Shown here: one piece after another, positions 50,964-64,000 of the stretch
Layout of the letters: the number at the start of each line of letters is the position of its first letter
Position numbering within the stretch: the stretch's first letter is position 1
Assembly (NCBI RefSeq): GCF_001687585.2
Contig: NZ_CP016537.2
Span: forward strand, 840,001-904,000
Length of the DNA: 64,000 nt
DNA from: Planococcus halocryophilus
GTDB taxonomy: Bacteria; Bacillota; Bacilli; Bacillales_A; Planococcaceae
Reading direction: 5' to 3'
Made by a program: the position numbers and the translations under genes
The notes under the pieces: generated by a model
What the model was told of the DNA's origin: nothing
The model's database searches: none
The model's input: the letters and a program-made list of their open reading frames with translations, nothing else

Positions 50964-51470
50964 TTTGAGCAAAATGAAAAATGAAATCTGTATCTTATAG
51001 AAGGAACTCAAATTTGACAGTGAGCTAACAGAGTAAAGAAAATGAATTTGAGCTTATAAAAATAGGAGGGGTGAGAATGGAACCAGGACTTTGTTATTGA
51101 GAAATTTCAATTCCTCAACAACAAAGGAAGAGTTATAAATATAAGGGCAACTCTTCAATGTAAAGAGTGAACTTCCTTACTTATTTGTAACACAATTGTA
51201 ATCTGAATAATTAGAAAAAACTGTTATAATTAAGTTACGAAAAAACTTCGTTAAAGTGTTGACTCTCTAATATGAGCGTGTTATATTAATTGAGTCGCCA
51301 ATGAGCGCGACAAACTGAACCTTGAAAACTGAACAGCAAAACGTCAACAAAACGCAACGGTCGCGCAAAACGGCCCGTGCAAAACTTACTGATCAACGCA
51401 AGTAGATCAAAGCGAATCGTGCGTCTTCGGACGGCGATACGCCAGCAGTATTGAGCAATCAACACTACTC
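50964..51470 (+). other. rRNA operon leader region, copy 2
   Basis: Same contents as the first leader: a 7-codon ORF with strong SD (51077-51100), the GAAGAGTT/AACTCTTC hairpin and the rrn promoter. No other gene seen. Confidence 0.6.
51259..51287 (+). promoter_or_regulatory. rRNA operon promoter, copy 2
   Basis: TTGACT, 17-nt spacer, TATATT, identical to 34413-34441. Confidence 0.82.
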
Positions 51471-53028
<1,558 letters not shown>

Positions 53029-53229
53029 ATAAATTCGGAACCGGGCGCCCTAGGCGCTCCGGGGTTGACGTTTTGCGTTCAGTTTTGAAGGTTCACCTTC
53101 AGGCGGCAACGCCTTTTTTTGTGACTTTCAAACTTGTTCTTTGAAAACTGGATAAAACGACATTGAAACAATATGCAAGAAATTCAAGTACGCGTGACAA
53201 TTTTTGTCACAACTTTTTAATTAACCATT

Positions 53230-56163
<2,934 letters not shown>

Positions 56164-56244
56164 CACAATGTACGCGAAGACTTGCACGTTCCAATGTCGT
56201 TTATCCAGTTTTGAAAGAATAAGAAAAAGTTTTTGAAAAAAAGC

Positions 56245-56274
56245 TTGAAAAAACCAGTGATATACTGGTATAAT
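56245..56274 (+). promoter_or_regulatory. Promoter inside the 23S-5S spacer
   Basis: TTGAAA (56245-56250), 18-nt spacer, TATAAT (56269-56274), about 25 nt before the 5S gene. The spacer holds an inverted repeat CCAGT-GATAT-ACTGG (56254-56268). It is absent from the copy-1 spacer. It could give extra 5S transcription. Confidence 0.65.
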
Positions 56275-56298
56275 AAATCTTGTCTTTCAAAACCAAAT

Positions 56299-56415
56299 AG
56301 TCCAGTGATGATGGCAAAGAGGCCACACCCGTTCCCATCCCGAACACGGCAGTTAAGCTCTTTTGCGCTGATGGTAGTTGGGGGTTTCCCCCTGTGAGAG
56401 TAAGACGTCGCTGGG
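56299..56415 (+). rRNA. 5S ribosomal RNA, second locus
   Basis: About 117 nt with CCACACCCGTTCCCATCC and GAACACGGCAGTTAAGCTC. It has GCGCTGATGG and GTAAGACG where the other 5S has GCGCCGATGG and GTAGGACG. Confidence 0.93.
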
Positions 56416-56427
56416 CACTTAAAGAAA

Positions 56428-56457
56428 GTCGTTACCGATTCCGGTAACGGCTTTTTT
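56428..56457 (+). terminator. Terminator of the second rRNA operon
   Basis: CCGTTACCGGAATCGGTAACG-type hairpin (CGTTACC/GGTAACG arms) followed by CTTTTTTG. Confidence 0.9.
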
Positions 56458-56995
56458 GTTTATCTAAATAACTTAAGTGACTAGTCTTAAGCCATAATAT
56501 AATAAATGGCTGTAAATAAGTTAGTCTATAGAAATAGAATACGTTAAGGAAATTCAAGAATTTGTTTTGACTTATGATCTAACGCAGTGATTTGAAATAC
56601 TAAACTTGCGTGTAGCTAAACCTAATTACTTAAATGTCAAAAGGGAATTTTAAAATCGATAGCCTTATGGAGTGTTAAATAAAATGCCTCTAGCATTAGA
56701 ATGAAGCTAATATAAATAAGTAGAGAGAATTCTAGTTTTGTTGTTCCTATTAGCGAACATGAATCTTACTTAGCAAACGATTTCCAAGTGCATAGCACAA
56801 AGAATGTGATTTCCTCTACTACCTCTTTGAAAAAGATTTTTGGGAAGTAACTTTTTTAGAATTTGAACATTATTAAAATATTTATGTGAAGCCTTTATAC
56901 ACAAGGTTTTTCTCGACCTTTTCTCTCTTGCTTTCTTAGCGTTTTTGCCCTAGTATGAAAATTAATTCTTAATAGATATTGAAGAGGTGTAAAAA
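56458..56995. other. AT-rich intergenic region, no gene seen
   Basis: About 540 nt between the rRNA terminator and yebE. I find no ORF with an SD, no tRNA, and no clear hairpin or repeat. The SD GAAGAGGTG of yebE is at its right end. Confidence 0.5.
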
Positions 56996-57538
56996 TTGGA
57001 TGTAAACCCTTGGGTTATGGTATTAATAATTTTCTCGATTAATATCGTATATGTAACTTTTTTCACAATACGGATGATCATGACCCTAAAAGGATATCGC
57101 TATTTAGCGGCTGGTGTCAGCATGATTGAAGTGGTTATTTATATAGTAGGACTTGGATTGGTTCTTGATAATCTTGATCAGCTTCAAAATTTAATTGCTT
57201 ATGCATTAGGTTACGGATCTGGCGTTGTCATTGGTTCGAAGATCGAAGAGAAAATGGCGCTTGGTTACATTACGGTCAATGTAATTACGAGTGAAGCTGG
57301 AGAATACCTTCCGAAAATGCTTCGCGAAAAAGGATATGGTGTCACGGATTGGAACGCGAACGGCCGTGATGGTGGGCGACAGTCGATGCAAATTTTAACA
57401 CCGCGTAAAATGGAGTTAAAACTGTATAAAGCCATTCAAGAAATCGATCCAAAAGCCTTTATCATTGCCTATGAAGCAAAAACAATTCATGGCGGATTCT
57501 GGGTGAAAACAGTGAAAAGGGGCAACTTATATAAATGA
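56996..57538 (+). CDS. yebE: UPF0316/DUF2179 membrane protein YebE
   Basis: 180 aa. Three hydrophobic segments occupy residues about 6-82, including [20 protein letters not shown] and [22 protein letters not shown], followed by a DUF2179-like soluble domain. Function unknown. TTG start at 56996 after GAAGAGGTG. It overlaps yebG by 4 nt (ATGA), as in B. subtilis. Confidence 0.88.
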   Translation: MDVNPWVMVLIIFSINIVYVTFFTIRMIMTLKGYRYLAAGVSMIEVVIYIVGLGLVLDNLDQLQNLIAYALGYGSGVVIGSKIEEKMALGYITVNVITSEAGEYLPKMLREKGYGVTDWNANGRDGGRQSMQILTPRKMELKLYKAIQEIDPKAFIIAYEAKTIHGGFWVKTVKRGNLYK

Positions 57539-57723
57539 GTAAAAATACAGTATGGTTTGAAGTTGAAGAACATGAAACAATTTCAGAATGTCTAGACAGA
57601 ATGAAAGCTGAAGGGTATGCCATAGTAGGCAGAAGAGAACAGCCTTTATTTAAAGAAGTGGATGGTCAACCTGTACCTATAAGGCAAATCGTTCAGTTTA
57701 AAGGAGATAAACTAAAGGAATAA
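57535..57723 (+). CDS. yebG: NETI-motif protein YebG
   Basis: 62 aa. The family's N-E-T-I is here [11 protein letters not shown], followed by [17 protein letters not shown]. Function unknown; conserved next to yebE and the pur operon in Bacillales. Translationally coupled to yebE. Confidence 0.85.
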   Translation: MSKNTVWFEVEEHETISECLDRMKAEGYAIVGRREQPLFKEVDGQPVPIRQIVQFKGDKLKE

Positions 57724-57738
57724 CAATATATCTCTTTT

Positions 57739-57782
57739 AAAAGCGAACGATTAAATAATTGTATAACTTATTGTTCGACTTT
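57739..57782 (+). promoter_or_regulatory. PurR operator upstream of the pur operon
   Basis: AAAAGCGAACGAT (57739-57751) and, inverted, ATTGTTCGACTTT (57770-57782) each match the PurBox consensus at 11 of 13 positions. The CGAAC cores are 29 nt apart, the same spacing as before pbuG. In B. subtilis PurR represses here when adenine-derived PRPP signals are low. Confidence 0.82.
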
Positions 57783-57786
57783 ATCA

Positions 57787-57815
57787 TTGACGTAGTTTCG
57801 TCATCTTGTTATGAT
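57787..57815 (+). promoter_or_regulatory. Sigma-A promoter of the pur operon
   Basis: TTGACG (57787-57792), 17-nt spacer, TATGAT (57810-57815), between the PurBoxes and the guanine aptamer. Confidence 0.82.
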
Positions 57816-57825
57816 AAGTGAGGAT

Positions 57826-57897
57826 ACCCCATATATGCAGAAGAATTGGCTTCTGCGTCTCTACCAGGACACCGTAAATGTCCGGACTATGCGGGAA
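57826..57897 (+). promoter_or_regulatory. Guanine riboswitch aptamer upstream of purE
   Basis: P1 ACCCCATA/TATGCGGG, P2 GCAGAAG...CTTCTGC, TCTCTACC, P3 GGACA/TGTCC and GGACTATG. C at the ligand-pairing position indicates guanine/hypoxanthine. A spurious ORF at 57811-57996 reads through it. Confidence 0.93.
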
Positions 57898-57967
57898 AGC
57901 AACTTATTGGTCGTAAAGCGAAGGATGTGCTTTTTTATGCCATCATTTAAAAATTCGTATCATTTAC

Positions 57968-58030
57968 AGTCCTTAAGTAAACTGCTTTTCACGTAATGTG
58001 AGCAGTTTATTTAAGGGCTTTTTATTTTTT
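57968..58030 (+). terminator. Riboswitch-controlled terminator before purE
   Basis: A long stem CCTTAAGTAAACTGCT...AGCAGTTTATTTAAGG followed by GCTTTTTATTTTTT, directly before the purE SD AAAAGGAGAG. Confidence 0.9.
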
Positions 58031-58048
58031 AAAAGGAGAGTGTAATCG

Positions 58049-58537
58049 ATGAATCCGCGAATTGGCATCATTATGGGAAGTACGAGTGATTGGGAAACAA
58101 TGAAGCATGCATGTGATGTATTAGATGAACTGGGTATAGCTTATGAGAAAAAAGTAGTTTCAGCTCATCGCACGCCGGATTTAATGTTCACTTATTCAGA
58201 ACAGGCGCGTGAACGTGGATTGCATGTAATTATTGCAGGAGCAGGCGGCGCAGCACATTTGCCAGGGATGGTAGCAGCAAAGACCACTTTGCCAGTTATT
58301 GGCGTACCTGTTCAGTCCAAAGCGTTAAATGGTTTGGATTCCTTATTATCAATCGTTCAGATGCCTGGCGGAGTTCCAGTCGCTACAGTCGCTATCGGTA
58401 AAGCTGGAGCTGTGAATGCTGGATTACTGGCAGCTCAAATATTGGGAACAGTAGATGAACATGCAGCACAAGCCTTGCAAGACAGAAGAGACCGCACAAC
58501 AGCTGCAGTTTTAGAAAGTTCGGAGGACTTAATATGA
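58049..58537 (+). CDS. purE: 5-(carboxyamino)imidazole ribonucleotide mutase PurE
   Basis: 162 aa, class I PurE. The active-site motif is [15 protein letters not shown] (residues 8-22), with SAHRTPD and [12 protein letters not shown]. It converts N5-CAIR to CAIR in purine synthesis, using the product of PurK. First gene of purEKBCSQL. SD AAAGGAGAG. It overlaps purK by 4 nt. Confidence 0.96.
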   Translation: MNPRIGIIMGSTSDWETMKHACDVLDELGIAYEKKVVSAHRTPDLMFTYSEQARERGLHVIIAGAGGAAHLPGMVAAKTTLPVIGVPVQSKALNGLDSLLSIVQMPGGVPVATVAIGKAGAVNAGLLAAQILGTVDEHAAQALQDRRDRTTAAVLESSEDLI

Positions 58538-59658
58538 CAAATACGATTTTGCCGGGTCAAACGATTGGTATTATTGGTGGAGGTCAATTAGGACGTATGA
58601 TGGCTCTTGCAGCGAAAGAAGCTGGCTTTAAAATTGCGGTTCTTGATCCAGCTATGGATTCGCCAACTGGTCAAGTAGCCGATATACAAATCGTCGCAGC
58701 ATTTGATGATCAGCATGCGTTAGAAGAATTAGCTGAAGCGAGTGATGTGATCACTTATGAGTTTGAAAATATAGATGTTGAAGGACTATCAAAACTAGCT
58801 GAAATTGCATATGTGCCACAAGGTGCTGAACTGATTCGTGTGACACAAAATCGGATTGTTGAAAAACAAGCTATTTCGGAAGCTGGCGTCGTTGTTGCAG
58901 ATTATATTACGGCTTCATCTTTTGAAGAGTTAACAAAAAAAAGTAGTGAATTGTCATTCCCATTCGTTGTCAAAACAGCGCGCGGGGGATACGACGGCAA
59001 AGGACAGCAAACAGTTTCTTCTATAGAAGAACTCTCTTTAGCAGAGGCATTGTTCGCAAACGGCGATTGTGTGGCCGAAACCTTTGTAGAATTTACTAAA
59101 GAAATTTCGGTCATTATTCAACGCAACGTACACGGTGAAACAGCTATTTTACCGATTGGTGAAAATATTCATAAAGACCATATTTTGCACGAAACAATTG
59201 TTCCAGCAAGAATCGACAAAAAAACAATCGGTGAAGCGAAAAGAGCAGCTGAAAAAATTGCGACTCATCTCGATATGGTAGGAACATTAGCAGTTGAAAT
59301 GTTTGTATTGGAAGACGGTGGGATTATCGTCAATGAATTAGCACCACGGCCTCATAATTCGGGACATTATTCGATTGAAGCGACGAATATTTCACAATTC
59401 CATCAGCATGTCCGTGCCATTTGTGGATGGCCACTGAGACAGCCAATTCTTTGGTCACAAGCGGTAATGGTCAACGTTTTAGGTGAACATGTTGCACCAC
59501 TTACTTCAAAAATAGCACAATTTCCGAATTGGTCGATTCATTTATACGGAAAAGACGAAGCGAAGCAGAAACGGAAGATGGGACATGTTACGATATTAAC
59601 GGAAGACTTAGAGGCAACTTTGAGTGAAATAGATGCATCTGGTATTTGGCCAGAATAA
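58534..59658 (+). CDS. purK: 5-(carboxyamino)imidazole ribonucleotide synthase PurK
   Basis: 374 aa ATP-grasp enzyme. N-terminal [25 protein letters not shown]-grasp [13 protein letters not shown] (about residue 146), and [17 protein letters not shown] near 280. It makes N5-CAIR from AIR, ATP and bicarbonate. The ATG overlaps the purE stop. Confidence 0.95.
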   Translation: MTNTILPGQTIGIIGGGQLGRMMALAAKEAGFKIAVLDPAMDSPTGQVADIQIVAAFDDQHALEELAEASDVITYEFENIDVEGLSKLAEIAYVPQGAELIRVTQNRIVEKQAISEAGVVVADYITASSFEELTKKSSELSFPFVVKTARGGYDGKGQQTVSSIEELSLAEALFANGDCVAETFVEFTKEISVIIQRNVHGETAILPIGENIHKDHILHETIVPARIDKKTIGEAKRAAEKIATHLDMVGTLAVEMFVLEDGGIIVNELAPRPHNSGHYSIEATNISQFHQHVRAICGWPLRQPILWSQAVMVNVLGEHVAPLTSKIAQFPNWSIHLYGKDEAKQKRKMGHVTILTEDLEATLSEIDASGIWPE

Positions 59659-59674
59659 TTGGAGGAACTTAAAA

Positions 59675-60970
59675 ATGATCGCACGTTACACAAGACCCGA
59701 AATGGGCGCAATTTGGACAGAAGAAAACAAATACAATGCTTGGCTAGAAGTTGAAATTTTAGCTTGTGAAGCTTGGGCTGAAATTGGAGATATTCCGAAA
59801 GAAGACGTAGCAAAAATCCGTAAAGACGCTTCTTTTTCAGTTGACCGTATTTTAGAAATTGAAGAAGAAACACGCCACGATGTAGTTGCTTTCACAAGAG
59901 CCGTATCTGAAACGCTTGGCGAAGAACGCAAATGGGTTCATTACGGCTTAACTTCAACTGATGTCGTTGATACAGCTTTGTCTTACTTGTTAAAACAAGC
60001 AAACGTAATTATCCGTAAAGACTTAACAAACTTTATCGAAATTCTAGCTAATAAAGCGAAAGAACATAAAATGACGGTCATGATGGGTCGTACGCACGGT
60101 GTTCATGCAGAACCAACGACTTTTGGTTTAAAACTAGCATTATGGCACGAAGAAATGAAACGTAACTTAGAACGTTTCGAAGCAGCAGCAGCTTCAATAG
60201 AAACAGGCAAAATGTCTGGTGCAGTTGGAACGTACGCTAATATTGATCCATTTGTTGAAGCATATGTTTGCAAAGAGTTAGGTCTTGCAGCTTCACCAAT
60301 TTCAACACAAACATTGCAACGCGATCGTCATGCACAGTATTTGAGCGTTTTGGCATTGATTGGTTCGTCTATCGAGAAATTCGCGACAGAAATTCGCGGA
60401 TTGCAAAAATCTGAAACACGTGAAGTAGAAGAGTTTTTTGCAAAAGGCCAAAAAGGTTCTTCGGCAATGCCACATAAACGTAACCCAATTGGTTCTGAAA
60501 ACATGACGGGCCTTGCGCGTTTAATCCGCGGCTATATGTTAACAGCTTACGAGAACGTCTCTTTATGGCACGAACGCGACATTTCGCATTCATCAGCAGA
60601 GCGCGTGATTTTACCGGATGCAACGATTGCACTAAATTACATGTTAAATCGTTTTGGTAATATCGTGAAAAACTTAACGGTTTTCCCTGAAAACATGAAA
60701 CGCAATATGGATTCAACACTTGGTTTGATTTATTCACAGCGTGTGTTATTGACATTGATCGATAAAGGGATGGCTCGTGAAGCTGCATACGATACCGTTC
60801 AGCCATGTGCAATGGAAGCTTGGGAAAACCAAACGCATTTCCGCAAAATTGTGGAAGCGAATGACACGATTACTTCAAAACTTTCTAAAGAAGAATTGGA
60901 TGATTGCTTTGATTACAATCACCATTTGCAACAAGTAGACATGATTTTCAACCGACTTGGATTAAACTAA
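59675..60970 (+). CDS. purB: Adenylosuccinate lyase PurB
   Basis: About 431 aa of the fumarase/ASL superfamily. [27 protein letters not shown] with a catalytic His (about 140), and the signature loop [15 protein letters not shown] (about 263). It acts twice in purine synthesis (SAICAR to AICAR; adenylosuccinate to AMP). The ATG at 59675 follows TTGGAGGAA; a longer frame start at 59633 lies inside purK and is rejected. Confidence 0.96.
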   Translation: MIARYTRPEMGAIWTEENKYNAWLEVEILACEAWAEIGDIPKEDVAKIRKDASFSVDRILEIEEETRHDVVAFTRAVSETLGEERKWVHYGLTSTDVVDTALSYLLKQANVIIRKDLTNFIEILANKAKEHKMTVMMGRTHGVHAEPTTFGLKLALWHEEMKRNLERFEAAAASIETGKMSGAVGTYANIDPFVEAYVCKELGLAASPISTQTLQRDRHAQYLSVLALIGSSIEKFATEIRGLQKSETREVEEFFAKGQKGSSAMPHKRNPIGSENMTGLARLIRGYMLTAYENVSLWHERDISHSSAERVILPDATIALNYMLNRFGNIVKNLTVFPENMKRNMDSTLGLIYSQRVLLTLIDKGMAREAAYDTVQPCAMEAWENQTHFRKIVEANDTITSKLSKEELDDCFDYNHHLQQVDMIFNRLGLN

Positions 60971-60986
60971 ACGGGGGCTTCTGAAA

Positions 60987-61703
60987 ATGGAAAAAGGTCA
61001 GCTATTGTACGAAGGAAAAGCAAAACGCCTGTATGCAACGGATAAACAGGGAATTTTGTGGGTGGAATATAAAGATTCAGCAACGGCTTTCAACGGTGAG
61101 AAAAAAGAAGAAATTACCGGGAAAGGCATTTTGAACAATAAAATCACGTCACTGATTTTCACGAAATTGCAGGAAGCAGGCATTGCGTCTCATTTCGTTA
61201 AGCAATTGTCTGATCACGAACAATTGGTGCAAAGTGTAAGCATCATTCCATTGGAAGTAGTGGTCCGGAACATCACAGCGGGCAGCATGGCTAAACGCCT
61301 TGGCATTGAAGAAGGCGTGGCTATTAGCCGCCCGGTTGTGGAGTTCTATTTGAAAGATGATGAATTAGGTGATCCTTTAATTACAGATGATCATGTTGAT
61401 ATGCTAAAGCTGGCAACTGCCGAAGAAGTGGCAGAGCTCAAGCAAAAAGCACGTGAAATTAATCAGGTGTTAATCGGCTTTTTCAAAGAAATCGGCGTGG
61501 ATCTTGTTGATTTCAAAATTGAATTTGGCCGTGATTCAAATGGGCAAATTTTACTGGCTGATGAAATTTCGCCGGACACTTGCCGGCTTTGGGATATGGA
61601 AACAAAACAAAAGCTTGATAAAGACGTGTTCCGCCGTAATCTTGGGAATTTGACAGAAGCGTACGAACTCATTTTAACTCGTCTAGGAGGACAACACTCA
61701 TGA
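60987..61703 (+). CDS. purC: SAICAR synthetase PurC
   Basis: 238 aa. LLYEGKAKRLYATD at the N-terminus, EVVVRNITAGSMAKRLG (about 86), LLADEISPDTCRLWD (about 190). It joins aspartate to CAIR. SD GGGGG lies 6 nt upstream. It overlaps purS by 4 nt. Confidence 0.96.
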   Translation: MEKGQLLYEGKAKRLYATDKQGILWVEYKDSATAFNGEKKEEITGKGILNNKITSLIFTKLQEAGIASHFVKQLSDHEQLVQSVSIIPLEVVVRNITAGSMAKRLGIEEGVAISRPVVEFYLKDDELGDPLITDDHVDMLKLATAEEVAELKQKAREINQVLIGFFKEIGVDLVDFKIEFGRDSNGQILLADEISPDTCRLWDMETKQKLDKDVFRRNLGNLTEAYELILTRLGGQHS

Positions 61704-61954
61704 AAAAAGTAAAAGTATACGTAACATTACGTGAAAGTGTATTGGACCCACAAGGTTCTGCAGTTATGGGCTCTCTTCATAAAATGGGCTATGGTGAAGT
61801 GGCAGATGTACGAATTGGCAAATACCTAGAATTGGTTATTGAAGACAGTGAACGCGATGTAGATTCTTTAGTTAATGAATTATGTCATCGTCTTTTAGCT
61901 AATACTGTAATTGAAGATTATCGTTATGAAATTGAGGAGGTTGTCTCGCAATGA
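61700..61954 (+). CDS. purS: FGAM synthase subunit PurS
   Basis: 84 aa with the typical [19 protein letters not shown] and [17 protein letters not shown]. Small structural subunit linking PurQ and PurL. Overlaps purC and purQ by 4 nt each. Confidence 0.96.
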   Translation: MKKVKVYVTLRESVLDPQGSAVMGSLHKMGYGEVADVRIGKYLELVIEDSERDVDSLVNELCHRLLANTVIEDYRYEIEEVVSQ

Positions 61955-62634
61955 AATTCGCAGTAATTGTTTTCCCAGGTTCGAATTGTGATTTGGACAT
62001 GTACCATGCGGTCAAGGATGAACTAGGTGAAGAAGCAGAATACGTATGGCATGACTCAAAAGATTTGAGCAGCTATGACGGGATTTTACTTCCAGGCGGA
62101 TTTTCATATGGCGATTACTTGCGTTGCGGCGCGATCGCTCAATTCTCTGGTGTCATGGACGAAGTAAGAAAAGCAGCTGAAGCAGGAAAACCAGTTCTTG
62201 GAATCTGTAATGGTTTCCAAATTTTAACAGAAGCGGGTTTATTGCCAGGCGTTCTTTTACGAAACAAAAACTTGAAGTTCATGTGTCGCACTGTTGGATT
62301 GAAAGTAGAAAACAACAGTACATTGTTCACAAATGAATACGAACAAGGCGAAGAAATCCAAATTCCAATCGCTCATGGAGAAGGCAATTATTATTGTGAT
62401 GATGCGACATACGATCACCTCAAAGAAAACAACCAAATCGTCTTTACGTATGCAGACGATTTTAACGGCAGTCGAAACAACATTGCAGGAATCATTAACG
62501 AACGCGGAAACGTGCTAGGCATGATGCCGCATCCTGAACGCGCAGTATCAGAGTTAATCGGCGGTAAAGATGGCTTGGCCTTATTTAGATCAATCGTTAA
62601 ACAGTGGAGGGAATCACATGTCAGTCATGCTTGA
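61951..62634 (+). CDS. purQ: FGAM synthase glutaminase subunit PurQ
   Basis: 227 aa class I amidotransferase. Cys in [14 protein letters not shown] (about residue 86), His/Glu in GMMPHPERA (about 194). It supplies ammonia to PurL. SD GAGGAGG lies within purS. Overlaps purL by 17 nt. Confidence 0.96.
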   Translation: MKFAVIVFPGSNCDLDMYHAVKDELGEEAEYVWHDSKDLSSYDGILLPGGFSYGDYLRCGAIAQFSGVMDEVRKAAEAGKPVLGICNGFQILTEAGLLPGVLLRNKNLKFMCRTVGLKVENNSTLFTNEYEQGEEIQIPIAHGEGNYYCDDATYDHLKENNQIVFTYADDFNGSRNNIAGIINERGNVLGMMPHPERAVSELIGGKDGLALFRSIVKQWRESHVSHA

Positions 62635-64000
62635 ACCAAATGCTGCTCAAATAAAAGAACAAAAAGTATATCAACAAATGGGCTTATCAGACGCGGAATT
62701 TGATATGGTTGAAAAGATTTTAGGGAGATTGCCAAACTACACGGAGACAGGTTTGTTTTCGGTTATGTGGTCTGAGCATTGTTCGTATAAAAACTCGAAG
62801 CCTGTACTTGCGAAATTCCCGACTAAAGGCGAACGTGTTCTTCAAGGACCTGGTGAAGGTGCTGGTATTGTAGATATTGGTGACGGACAAGCAGTTGTCT
62901 TCAAAATGGAATCACATAACCACCCATCGGCTATTGAACCTTATCAAGGAGCAGCTACTGGAGTTGGCGGCATTATCCGTGACGTCTTTTCAATGGGTGC
63001 GCGTCCAATCGCGTTGCTGAACTCATTGCGTTTCGGTGAATTAACAACACCACGCGTGAAATACTTGTTTGAAGAAGTTGTTGCTGGGATTGCCGGATAC
63101 GGAAACTGTATCGGAATTCCAACGGTTGGTGGAGAAATTCAATTTGACGATTGTTATGACGGTAACCCGTTGGTTAACGCGATGTGTGTCGGATTGATCA
63201 ATCATGAAGATATTCAAAAAGGGATTGCTAAAGGTACAGGTAACCCGGTAATGTACGTCGGCGCTAAAACAGGACGCGATGGCATTCACGGAGCTACTTT
63301 TGCTTCTGAAGAGTTAACAGATGGCTCTGATAAAAATCGTCCTGCCGTTCAAGTAGGTGATCCATTTATGGAGAAACTGCTACTTGAAGCTTGTTTAGAA
63401 CTAATTAAGTCAGATGCGTTGATCGGTATTCAAGATATGGGTGCTGCTGGACTGACTTCTTCTTCAGCTGAAATGGCTTCAAAAGCAGGTTCAGGGATTG
63501 AAATGGATCTTGATCACATTCCACAACGTGAAACAGGGATGACAGCATACGAAATGATGCTTTCTGAATCACAAGAACGTATGTTAATCGTAGTGAAAGC
63601 TGGTCGTGAGCCTGAAATCGTTGAGTTGTTCGAAAAATACGGTTTAGATGCAGTGACTGTCGGTACAGTAACAGACGACTCGACACTGCGCTTAAAACAT
63701 AAAGGTGAAATTGTTGCAGAAGTTCCAGTTGACGCACTTGCAGAAGATGCGCCGGTTTACCACAAGCCTTCAGCTGTTCCAACCTATTTTACAGAGTTCC
63801 AACAAATGGACAACGTAGAACCAAAAGTAACGGATTTCAATGAAACATTAACGGCTTTATTAAAACAGCCAACAATCGCTTCTAAAGAATGGGTTTATGA
63901 TCAATACGATCACCAAGTACGCACAAGCACAGTAGTAAGTCCAGGGTCGGACGCTGCAGTTGTCCGTGTCCGTGGTACAAATAAAGGTTTAGCAATGACG
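62618..64000 (+). CDS. purL: FGAM synthase large subunit PurL (3' end outside window)
   Basis: 461 codons visible, open to the right edge; full PurL of this type is about 740 aa. The catalytic-region His is in [20 protein letters not shown] (about residue 88), with [14 protein letters not shown] and [11 protein letters not shown] after it. It turns FGAR into FGAM with ATP and ammonia from PurQ. The ATG at 62618 follows GTGGAGGGAA inside purQ. Confidence 0.95.
   Translation, partial: MSVMLEPNAAQIKEQKVYQQMGLSDAEFDMVEKILGRLPNYTETGLFSVMWSEHCSYKNSKPVLAKFPTKGERVLQGPGEGAGIVDIGDGQAVVFKMESHNHPSAIEPYQGAATGVGGIIRDVFSMGARPIALLNSLRFGELTTPRVKYLFEEVVAGIAGYGNCIGIPTVGGEIQFDDCYDGNPLVNAMCVGLINHEDIQKGIAKGTGNPVMYVGAKTGRDGIHGATFASEELTDGSDKNRPAVQVGDPFMEKLLLEACLELIKSDALIGIQDMGAAGLTSSSAEMASKAGSGIEMDLDHIPQRETGMTAYEMMLSESQERMLIVVKAGREPEIVELFEKYGLDAVTVGTVTDDSTLRLKHKGEIVAEVPVDALAEDAPVYHKPSAVPTYFTEFQQMDNVEPKVTDFNETLTALLKQPTIASKEWVYDQYDHQVRTSTVVSPGSDAAVVRVRGTNKGLAMT

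Noticed and set aside
57811-57996. 61-codon ORF before purE
   Set aside because: It reads through the guanine aptamer; there is no SD.

Overview
The window is low-GC Gram-positive DNA from a Planococcaceae bacterium, most likely Planococcus or Planomicrobium. This rests on the 16S rRNA sequence, Bacillus-like Shine-Dalgarno sites and U-tailed terminators, guanine riboswitches, and B. subtilis-like neighbourhoods (guaA-pbuG, yebE-yebG-purEKBCSQL, tsaE-tsaB-rimI-tsaD-ydiF). All calls come from reading the sequence; no database search was run.

Layout. (1) 1-10.6 kb: a PucR-type regulator cut by the window edge, then a seven-gene unit that looks like an ectoine/hydroxyectoine catabolic and uptake operon. 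It holds an ectoine hydrolase DoeA, a EutC-like dehydrogenase, a cystathionine gamma-synthase/lyase-family PLP enzyme, an M20 deacetylase, a homoserine dehydrogenase-like enzyme, an aldehyde dehydrogenase and a BCCT transporter. No DoeD transaminase is present. (2) 10.7-15.1 kb: a secreted subtilisin behind a structured leader, a PlcR/NprR-like regulator overlapped by a 30-codon pro-peptide gene (a probable private quorum-sensing pair), a GNAT gene, and a GNAT pseudogene with a TAG stop. (3) 15.4-23.3 kb: ilvD, a TRAP transporter, a tartrate/D-malate-type dehydrogenase, an SDR and an aldehyde dehydrogenase, probably a carboxylate catabolic unit. (4) 23.8-26.1 kb: pncB-nadE behind an operator-like repeat. 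(5) 26.3-39.6 kb: MoxR, DUF58 and transglutaminase genes, guaA, pbuG and an rRNA operon ending in tRNA-Asp. (6) 39.7-43.2 kb: tsaE, tsaB, rimI (frameshifted), tsaD, a DnaA-box cluster, and the 3' end of an ABC-F gene. (7) 43.2-56.4 kb: a second, nearly identical copy of block 5. It starts abruptly inside moxR and ends with a different 23S-5S spacer and 5S gene. (8) 57.0-64 kb: yebE, yebG and the purine operon purE-K-B-C-S-Q-L, with purL cut by the window edge.

The largest structural feature is the ~13.04 kb direct repeat (26331-39368 and 43179-56219). The only differences I found between the copies are single-base indels, and all indels in the window that break conserved genes or rRNA fall at about 35.9-44.6 kb. 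The repeat is therefore either a very recent duplication (an rrn-rrn crossover plus a non-homologous join) or an assembly artefact.

Functionally, several parts concern purine supply. PurR-box pairs and guanine aptamers lie before pbuG and purE, and a guanine aptamer with two tandem terminators precedes guaA. The first 23 kb is accessory, devoted to compatible-solute and carboxylate use plus a peptide-signalling/protease locus.
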